Position numbers and translations under genes: made by a program. The notes under the pieces are model-generated. The model was given only the letters and a program-made list of their open reading frames with translations, had not been told where the DNA came from and did no database searches. Below, in pieces: positions 1-4,336 of a stretch of 6,761 nucleotides of DNA (positions are counted from its first letter, which is position 1; each line of letters starts with the position of its first letter). Where the stretch lies: NCBI GenBank assembly GCA_001776475.1, contig MFBQ01000037.1, positions 1 to 6,761 on the forward strand, given 5' to 3'. The DNA comes from Candidatus Curtissbacteria bacterium RIFCSPLOWO2_01_FULL_41_18 (GTDB taxonomy: Bacteria; Patescibacteriota; Microgenomatia; Curtissbacterales; GWA2-41-24).

Positions 1-1
1 A

Positions 2-76
2 GCTTTCTCGGGGAGAAAGAAGGCAAAAAGCAAAAATAAAAAGCCTACTGCAAAAGTAAGCTTGAAGAAGCCATAA
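2..76 (+). CDS. Possible C-terminal tail of an upstream protein (partial)
   Basis: Reading from base 2, an open frame of 24 codons runs to a TAA at 74-76. It encodes a strongly basic, lysine-rich tail (it begins AFSGRKKAKSK and ends VSLKKP). Such tails are common at the ends of ribosome-associated, nucleic-acid-binding or membrane proteins, but there is not enough sequence to name a family. The other two plus-strand frames stop sooner (37-39 and 55-57). A perfect 7-bp inverted repeat (CTTTCTC at 3-9, GAGAAAG at 13-19) lies inside it and has no T-tract. The fragment may be a chance open stretch; the call rests only on its composition and on reaching the window edge without a stop. Confidence 0.25.
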   Translation, partial: AFSGRKKAKSKNKKPTAKVSLKKP

Positions 77-261
77 TTAGTTTGCTTGCCCTGAGCTTGC
101 TTGCAGTGAGCTTGCCGAACCTGTCGAAGGACTCGCCCCTCGAAGCCTTGTGCGAAGTGGGGTCTTGTAAAAAGCATTGAGCATATCATACAAAAATTCA
201 ATAATAATTCGTTAGCGGTTTCAGTCTAGCACTTTGGAAACGAATTACAAGCGGAAATTTT
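77..261. repeat. Gene-free spacer with short direct and inverted repeats
   Basis: No convincing gene, tRNA or terminator is visible here. Positions 81-176 are richer in G+C than the flanks and carry repeated words. TGAGCTTGC occurs at 92-100 and again at 107-115. The words CCGAACCTGTCGAAGG (115-130), CCTCGAAG and GCGAAG follow, and a CCCC...GGGG pair brackets the stretch near 136-163. The style resembles the dispersed CTGAGCTTGTCGAAGG-type palindromic repeats seen in spacers of many bacterial genomes, but this copy is degenerate. Positions 180-261 are plain A+T-rich sequence leading into the toxin promoter. Confidence 0.4.
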
Positions 262-270
262 TGCTAAAAT
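262..270 (+). promoter_or_regulatory. Extended -10 promoter of the toxin gene
   Basis: TGCTAAAAT has the TGn extension (262-264) and a good -10 hexamer, TAAAAT (265-270). It lies exactly 6 nt before the toxin ATG at 277. No convincing -35 hexamer exists at the right distance, which fits an extended -10 promoter. Transcription starting 6-8 nt after the hexamer would begin at or within 1-2 nt of the ATG, so the mRNA would be leaderless; no Shine-Dalgarno motif is present. This is inferred from sequence and spacing only. Confidence 0.5.
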
Positions 271-276
271 GAGTTT

Positions 277-633
277 ATGGATGAGAAATGGAAAATAGAA
301 TATTACAAAACCATAAATAAAAAATCTCCTATCAAAGAGTTTGTGGACGGCTTGGACGTTAAAGCGCAGAATAAGATTTTCGAGGTTTTAGATTTACTTA
401 AAGAATTTGGAATGAGTTTAGGCATGCCGCATTCGAAGAAAGTAACTGGAACTTCTTTGTGGGAGTTACGAATCTTAGGGGGCGATAACATTAGAATTTT
501 CTATATCGCAAAGACCGGTAAAACCTTCCTTCTTTTGCACGGTTTTCAAAAGAAGAAACAGAAGACTGACAAGAAGGAAATAAGAGTAGCCCTGGATAGA
601 TTCTCAGATTACGGATCAAGAACCCAAAATTGA
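277..633 (+). CDS. higB: HigB-like RelE-superfamily toxin (phage Gp49/DUF891 type)
   Basis: This is a 118-residue protein of the usual length for the HigB/Gp49-like group of type II toxins. Known members are mRNA-cleaving ribonucleases, often ribosome-dependent, that block translation and are neutralised by a partner antitoxin. Visible family features are an N-terminal W-x-I-x-Y-Y stretch (residues 5-10), P18-I-x-x-F (xPIxEF), the helix with LDLLKEFG (38-45), the core strand LWELR (61-65), a second arginine in NIRIFY (71-76), and the strand-plus-basic tail LLLHGFQKKKQKT (85-97), followed by the closing helix with ALDRFSDY. Conserved R65, R73, H88 and K92-K96 are the likely RNA-contacting residues. 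The antitoxin follows 37 nt downstream; toxin-first order is typical of higBA. The ATG at 277 is chosen because the protein then begins at the family's usual point and lies 6 nt from a -10 box. Family assignment is firm; activity is untested. Confidence 0.9.
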   Translation: MDEKWKIEYYKTINKKSPIKEFVDGLDVKAQNKIFEVLDLLKEFGMSLGMPHSKKVTGTSLWELRILGGDNIRIFYIAKTGKTFLLLHGFQKKKQKTDKKEIRVALDRFSDYGSRTQN

Positions 634-636
634 CCC

Positions 637-664
637 TTGTAATATTACAATTTTGTGATATTAT
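637..664 (+). promoter_or_regulatory. Internal promoter of the antitoxin gene
   Basis: A -35-like TTGTAA (637-642), a 16-bp spacer, and an extended -10 of TGA plus TATTAT (656-664) precede the antitoxin. The hexamer ends exactly 6 nt before the ATG at 671, the same spacing as at the toxin gene, and no Shine-Dalgarno motif is present. A separate promoter would let the antitoxin be made in excess of the toxin, as is known for some toxin-first higBA operons. It overlaps both candidate operators. Confidence 0.55.
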
Positions 665-668
665 TACA
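637..668. promoter_or_regulatory. Candidate paired operator of the toxin-antitoxin operon
   Basis: Between the toxin stop and the antitoxin start lie two related inverted repeats. Site 1 is a perfect 14-bp palindrome, TTGTAATATTACAA (637-650). Site 2 is TGTGATA-T-TATTACA (654-668), 7-bp arms with a single mismatch. Both share the half-site TGTRATA/TATTACA. Their centres are 17-18 bp apart, so two protein dimers could bind on similar faces with the second shifted by well over one helical turn. Site 1 covers the -35 region and site 2 the -10 region of the antitoxin promoter. HTH antitoxins usually repress their own operon, so the encoded XRE protein is the natural ligand; that is inference. Confidence 0.6.
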
Positions 669-670
669 GT

Positions 671-943
671 ATGGACGATTTTGAAAAACACAAAAAAGAA
701 TTAATGAAAAATCCTGCCTTCAGAAAAGAGTACGAGGCAACTCGTGTAGAGTTTGAAATTGCGCGAGCAGTAATTCGCGCAAGACTTGAAAAAGGTCTTA
801 CACAAAAGCAGCTGGCTGCGAAATTACATACCAGACAATCAGTTATTTCCAGAGTTGAAAGAGCAAATACTACACCATCTCTATCATTTCTCAAGCGTTT
901 AGCAACAGCTCTCAATACAACCCTCCAAGTCCAGTTTAAATAA
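671..943 (+). CDS. higA: XRE-family helix-turn-helix antitoxin (HigA-like)
   Basis: This 90-residue protein is likely the antitoxin that binds and silences the toxin encoded just upstream and represses the operon. Residues 33-87 form an HTH_3/XRE domain: RARLEKGLTQKQLAAKL (37-52) is helix 1 into helix 2, RQSVISRVERA (55-65) covers the turn and DNA-recognition helix with the typical Q-S-V-I-S-R-x-E pattern, and PSLSFLKRLATAL (69-81) the fourth helix. The N-terminal 30 residues are charged and probably helical (DDFEKHKKEL, then NPAFRKEYEA), as in HigA relatives where this part contacts the toxin. The ATG at 671 lies 6 nt after a -10 box. The gene ends at a TAA at 941-943, followed by an imperfect palindrome. 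A plain XRE regulator is the alternative, but the pairing with a HigB-like gene makes antitoxin much more likely. Confidence 0.92.
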   Translation: MDDFEKHKKELMKNPAFRKEYEATRVEFEIARAVIRARLEKGLTQKQLAAKLHTRQSVISRVERANTTPSLSFLKRLATALNTTLQVQFK

Positions 944-988
944 GCAAAGCTTGATACTCGCTGGACACTCGTATTAAGTAAAGCTTGC
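944..988 (+). repeat. Imperfect palindrome just after the antitoxin gene
   Basis: GCAA (944-947) can pair with TTGC (985-988), and the inner arms CTTGATAC (950-957) and GTATTAAG (971-978) pair over 8 bp with one G-U wobble, leaving a 13-nt loop. The wobble pairs on the plus-strand RNA but would be an A-C mismatch on the minus-strand RNA, so any RNA structure would favour the toxin-antitoxin transcript. No T-run follows, so it is not a classical terminator; it could protect the mRNA 3' end or be a degenerate intergenic repeat. A patch of roughly 75% G+C follows (about 986-1021), which stands out from the surroundings; I see no gene in it. Confidence 0.4.
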
Positions 989-1045
989 GTCTCTCGGAAG
1001 GGCGCGGCGGGTGAGCGAGCCATGCCATACATATTTTTGTGTTGG

Positions 1046-1067
1046 ACCTTATCCCAAAAGGTTTTTT
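1046..1067 (+). terminator. Weak candidate intrinsic terminator of the plus-strand operon
   Basis: ACCTT (1046-1050) and AAGGT (1058-1062) form a 5-bp stem with a 7-nt loop, extendable by two G-U pairs, followed directly by a run of T (1062-1067). It lies about 100 nt after the antitoxin stop and overlaps the last codons of the convergent uvrC gene. The stem is short, so this is only a possible terminator. Confidence 0.3.
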
Positions 1068-2305
1068 GAGCGTAAAAGTCGATGGTAGGCATTTGCGAAG
1101 CGGTGGGCTTCGTCGCGGATTTGCTGAACTAGAAGTCTTGCTTGGTTTTCTTTGCCAAGAACAATAGGATCTTTTTGGTCTAGCGTGTAGATCTCTTCAA
1201 ACCTTTTGGCAATAGCTATAACTTTTGCCTGAATTTTGTATTGTGACGTTACGGATAGGGCGCTGGCAAGTTGGCCCTTCCCGCCGTCGATTATTATAAG
1301 ATCGGGCAAAGCCCAATTGTTTTTAAATCTGCGCGAAAGAACTTCTTTTAACATTAGATAATCATTAGGTTTAGCCGACAATTTAATCCTAAAACGTCTG
1401 TAAAGGTACTTGGCGCTTCTACCGCTTTCAAAGACTACCATAGAACCCGTGGCATTTTTGCCGTAAATGTTGGAAATATCGTAACATTCAATCCTTTTTG
1501 GTATTTTATCAAGTCTTAATACTCTTTTTAATTCTTGAAGTTTAGCAACTACCATGTCATCAACAAGCGTGGGTTTTTCTATAAAATCTTTTGGCGCATG
1601 ATAAGTAGTCGTGACATAATCAATTTTTTGTATTTGCGCCTTTATTTCGTCTGCTTCTTCAAACTTTTGCAGCTTTGAGAAGTTCAGCATTTCCCTTTTA
1701 AGTTGAGATACCAAAGTTTTTGTATTCCCTCCCAAAAGTTTCTTTATTTTTTTAATTGTTTTCAGATACTTGCCTTTAGCAGTTTCTGAGCCGTATGGAT
1801 AGGGACAAAGGCCCAAATGTACGAGAAGGCAAGGTTTTTTCGGGTTTTTATGGTGACAAAAGGGGAAAATCCTTCTGATCGTGCGCAGTACGTCCCGGGT
1901 TACTCGGGCTGACGGGAAAGGACCTGCAAGAAAAGCACCTTTTTGAGGTTTTTGGCGATGTGTGACTGTAACTTGCGGTATTGTCATGCCGCTAATTTTG
2001 ATATACAGAGGGCTTTTGTCATCTTTGGCAATGCTATTGAAAAAAGGTTGATTTTTTTTAATAAGGTGAGCTTCAAGTAAAAGCGCTTCAAATTCGGAGA
2101 AGACCTTGATGTACTTGATATCGGCCGTTTTCTTAATCAGAAGAGAAGTCTTGGGTCCGGGGTTTTTGTTCGCGAAGTAGGAAGAAACGCGTTTTTTCAA
2201 AGAATTGGCTTTACCAATATAAAGTATTTTTTGATCCTTATCGTAAAATGAATATACACCGGGTTCGTCCGGTAGTTTTCCGGCTTTTTCTCTAAGTTTT
2301 CCCAT
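1049..2305 (-). CDS. uvrC: UvrC, compact excinuclease ABC subunit C
   Basis: UvrC is the nuclease of nucleotide excision repair; after UvrA and UvrB mark a lesion it cuts on both sides. Counting from the ATG at 2305, the 418 residues show an N-terminal GIY-YIG domain (GVY 16-18, YIGKA 29-33, R39, probable metal-binding E78), a UVR motif that contacts UvrB (about 198-231, with FEEADEIKAQI), and an RNase H-like nuclease core with D276 (ECYDIS), D340 (IIIDGGKGQL) and H401 (RDEAHRF). Both active sites therefore look intact. It is far shorter than the roughly 600 residues usual for the family. It ends right after AYHRLLRSK, so the C-terminal helix-hairpin-helix domain is absent, and only about 45 residues separate the UVR motif from D276. 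A cysteine cluster (C150, C159, C167) lacks its fourth member. A TTG at 2311 could also start the frame, but the ATG is preferred because it lies 6 nt after a -10 box. It is downstream of the transglutaminase gene by 67 nt. Confidence 0.95.
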   Translation of the reverse strand: MGKLREKAGKLPDEPGVYSFYDKDQKILYIGKANSLKKRVSSYFANKNPGPKTSLLIKKTADIKYIKVFSEFEALLLEAHLIKKNQPFFNSIAKDDKSPLYIKISGMTIPQVTVTHRQKPQKGAFLAGPFPSARVTRDVLRTIRRIFPFCHHKNPKKPCLLVHLGLCPYPYGSETAKGKYLKTIKKIKKLLGGNTKTLVSQLKREMLNFSKLQKFEEADEIKAQIQKIDYVTTTYHAPKDFIEKPTLVDDMVVAKLQELKRVLRLDKIPKRIECYDISNIYGKNATGSMVVFESGRSAKYLYRRFRIKLSAKPNDYLMLKEVLSRRFKNNWALPDLIIIDGGKGQLASALSVTSQYKIQAKVIAIAKRFEEIYTLDQKDPIVLGKENQARLLVQQIRDEAHRFANAYHRLLRSKNLLG

Positions 2306-2311
2306 GTGCAA

Positions 2312-2340
2312 ATTTTACAATAATCTTTGCATATTATGAA
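2312..2340 (-). promoter_or_regulatory. Candidate promoter of uvrC
   Basis: On the minus strand a -35-like TTCATA (2340-2335), a 17-bp spacer and a -10 hexamer TAAAAT (2317-2312) precede the uvrC ATG by exactly 6 nt. No Shine-Dalgarno sequence is present. The same TAAAAT plus 6 nt plus ATG arrangement occurs at the toxin gene. It suggests that uvrC has its own leaderless transcript besides any read-through from upstream. Confidence 0.5.
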
Positions 2341-2372
2341 AACAGACAAAAGGCGTGGCTTAATAAGTGAAT

Positions 2373-4292
2373 CTAAAATTTTTTAACGTGGTAGAACCTT
2401 TTGTAAAGGAAAAGACCGAAAATTATGACAAAGGTTGAAATAAATATAGTTAGTAAGAACGATGGTGAGAAAATTATTTTATAAAACGGTTCTATGGTAA
2501 TTGGTTTGGCAACTTGAGTACCTGCGTAGCTCAAGATTAAGATATCCTGCGCATTTAAAAGGATATTTGCGGACTGGAGGTTAAATTTAAAAGTTCTATA
2601 TGCAAACGGAGGTAGAACAGCCACATCTATCACATTAGAGTCACTGCTTTTAAGTTTTGACGCCGTTAATGAAACCTTTTGTGAAAAAATTGATGTTGAA
2701 CCGGCATTTTGTATGTTGGCATCTATCAGTGTTGGAAACCCGGAAATTATTTTTGACGGGGAAGAAAGCGAAATTTGGGGATTTTCTACTGGATTTGGTA
2801 AACTTTGGGCAAAGGATACGAGAACACTTTTTTCCCCTTGCGCAGACGGTTTTTTATAAGCACCTGCCGGCAGCGGGCCGGTTGATGAGGAGCCACGATG
2901 CACAAACGTGATGTGATTGAAATCAAGTTTATTAAAGTAGTCAAGACCACCTGAAGTTGAACCCCAAGTTGGATCTATCTGTACCCAGCCTTTCTGTTCA
3001 TCCCAATATTCCGGCCAAGCGTGCAATACATCACCCTGATTAAGTGTTAGCGACAAAGGCCTTAGTCTTTCATTTTGGGTAAAAGCGTAACCTTCTACTT
3101 CCCTTGCCGGAACACCCGCACTTCTGGCAATAGCTATGAAAAGATCGGTAAACTCCATACAGACCGCATCTTTGGGGTTGGCATATGCTGCTGCTGCGCC
3201 TTTTCTATCTATTTTTGGCTGATTGAGCCGTTCACTGCTATAAGTTAGGTAGTTTGACACAAAATCGTAGATCTTTTGCGGATCTTTGAGTTGACCTGCT
3301 TTTTCTTTAATTGCTGCATTATCCGTTTCCCAGTATCTTTGAGGCTGGGTGTAAAGGCTGCGCTCCTGCGCGGTCAGCTTTTGATAAATATTCCGGATGG
3401 GCTTACTTGAAACTTCTACATAACCTTCGGCTGTGATACTGATTGCTGCTTTAGAGCTGAGCCTGTATTTAGCAAGAAAGTTGCCGTCACGATCAACAAC
3501 AACATCCATTGGTTTAGGATCTATATTTTCAAGAACTACTTTTTGATAATTGTTGTCCGGCGGCAATGGTATCTCAAATAATCGAGTGGTGAGATTGTCA
3601 TTTTCCAAATAGTAATTTAGTTTAAAAGAAAAAACTTGTTTTTCTCCAAAAGACATGGCAATACCAGACGATATAAGTTCGTCTTTGGTGAAAGTAAACT
3701 CTTGGCCATTGGCTGTTTGAAACATCGATTTGGCACTGGGTACGGCAAAGGCAATCGGCCCGAATGCTCGGGGTACGATCACCTTGGCGTTGTAGTTTAC
3801 GATATCCTGGGACTTAGCCAGTCTGGGTACAGAGATTTCCCAGATCTGTCCGGATTTGGTGGCCAGTTCGTCTGCGGTGTATGAAAGTTGCCAAGGGAGT
3901 GTTTTGCCGGCTCCTATGACTTTTTGGTTAAAATTGACTTCAATGCTGGTAACATTGTTCTCAAATTTTACGTTTGTTGTAAGTGGTCCTGTCGGATCGC
4001 TGGCCTTGACGTCCTGAGCTTTAGTTGAGCCTATTTTGAGTTCAAATTTGTCGGCATAGAAGTTGGGTGTGTTATTCTTTAGGATTATATTTTGCGTAAC
4101 CGTTGTTTTACCGTTGGCATTGACTGTATATGTAACATCATAATCCGTTTCAAATTCACCCTCGGCATACGCTTCGCGAGTGATGAGTGATGACCCACCT
4201 ATCGGCGAGGCAGGGTGATGAGTGATGAGTACAAAGAGGAAAAAACAGAGTGCGACAGATGACAAACGAAGAGTGCGGGCTAGCAAACGCAT
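2373..4292 (-). CDS. Exported, membrane-anchored transglutaminase-like protein
   Basis: This 639-residue protein is probably fixed in the cytoplasmic membrane with most of its mass outside. It starts with a signal peptide: basic MRLLARTLR, hydrophobic core about 11-24, an unusually long polar stretch, and a likely cleavage after AYA (41-43). Residues about 45-300 are beta-rich and unassigned, perhaps immunoglobulin-like domains. A transglutaminase-like core follows (about 335-465), with the Cys-His-Asp triad visible as C378 (DAVCMEFTDLF), H424 (VLHAWPEYW) and D440 (VQIDPTWG); GVPAREVEGYAF (393-404) is also typical. A second beta-rich region (about 505-600) resembles a CARDB-type or Ig-like domain. 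A single membrane segment (about 608-630) precedes a short basic tail. Family members act as cysteine proteases, amidases or cross-linking enzymes; a role in surface protein or peptidoglycan processing is possible but cannot be read from the sequence. It lies 44 nt after uvrA and 67 nt before uvrC. The ATG at 4292 is supported by the signal peptide. Confidence 0.9.
   Translation of the reverse strand: MRLLARTLRLSSVALCFFLFVLITHHPASPIGGSSLITREAYAEGEFETDYDVTYTVNANGKTTVTQNIILKNNTPNFYADKFELKIGSTKAQDVKASDPTGPLTTNVKFENNVTSIEVNFNQKVIGAGKTLPWQLSYTADELATKSGQIWEISVPRLAKSQDIVNYNAKVIVPRAFGPIAFAVPSAKSMFQTANGQEFTFTKDELISSGIAMSFGEKQVFSFKLNYYLENDNLTTRLFEIPLPPDNNYQKVVLENIDPKPMDVVVDRDGNFLAKYRLSSKAAISITAEGYVEVSSKPIRNIYQKLTAQERSLYTQPQRYWETDNAAIKEKAGQLKDPQKIYDFVSNYLTYSSERLNQPKIDRKGAAAAYANPKDAVCMEFTDLFIAIARSAGVPAREVEGYAFTQNERLRPLSLTLNQGDVLHAWPEYWDEQKGWVQIDPTWGSTSGGLDYFNKLDFNHITFVHRGSSSTGPLPAGAYKKPSAQGEKSVLVSFAQSLPNPVENPQISLSSPSKIISGFPTLIDANIQNAGSTSIFSQKVSLTASKLKSSDSNVIDVAVLPPFAYRTFKFNLQSANILLNAQDILILSYAGTQVAKPITIEPFYKIIFSPSFLLTIFISTFVIIFGLFLYKRFYHVKKF
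4180..4228 (-). repeat. Repeat-hairpin-repeat element inside signal-peptide codons
   Basis: On the coding (minus) strand, two identical 14-nt copies of TCATCACTCATCAC (4228-4215 and 4193-4180) flank a small imperfect hairpin: ACCC-tg-CCT, a 7-nt loop CGCCGAT, then AGG-t-GGGT. The copies are offset by 35 nt, which is not a multiple of three, so they are read in different frames (ITHH versus SSLIT). The repeat therefore exists at the DNA level, not as a protein repeat. It builds most of the long stretch between the hydrophobic core and the cleavage site of the transglutaminase-like protein. Confidence 0.6.
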
Positions 4293-4297
4293 TAAAG

Positions 4298-4328
4298 ATA
4301 GTATCTAGGATTTTCGGGTCTGTATCAA
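4298..4328 (-). promoter_or_regulatory. Weak candidate promoter of the transglutaminase-like gene
   Basis: In the 44-nt gap after uvrA, the minus strand carries TTGATA (4328-4323) and TACTAT (4303-4298). The spacer is 19 bp, longer than ideal; an overlapping TAGATA would give 15 bp. TACTAT ends 5 nt before the ATG at 4292, echoing the short spacing at the other starts, and no Shine-Dalgarno motif is visible. No terminator separates uvrA from this gene, so read-through from uvrA is also likely. Confidence 0.35.
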
Positions 4329-4336
4329 GTATGGGT

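Noticed and set aside
3..19. The 7-bp hairpin at the left edge as a terminator
   Set aside because: No T-run follows on either strand and it would lie within a possible coding tail.
1..276. tRNA, small RNA or CRISPR in the left spacer
   Set aside because: No cloverleaf, no regular repeat-spacer pattern; the repeats are short and irregular.
944..1048. A frameshifted helix-hairpin-helix remnant downstream of the uvrC stop
   Set aside because: I read the minus strand past the stop in the frame visible there and saw no GIG/HhH-like pattern, so the domain seems absent and not split off.
664..1092. A 142-codon open frame on the minus strand across the antitoxin gene
   Set aside because: It is antisense to a clear XRE antitoxin, has low-complexity, serine- and arginine-rich content and shows no recognisable domain; it also overlaps the uvrC 3' end.
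2303..2311. TTG at 2311 as the uvrC start
   Set aside because: It would add only two residues before an ATG, and the ATG sits at the same 6-nt distance from a -10 box as the other starts in this window.
2306..2372. An SOS (LexA) box upstream of uvrC or the transglutaminase gene
   Set aside because: No palindrome resembling CTGT-N8-ACAG or GAAC-N4-GTTC is visible in the two spacers.
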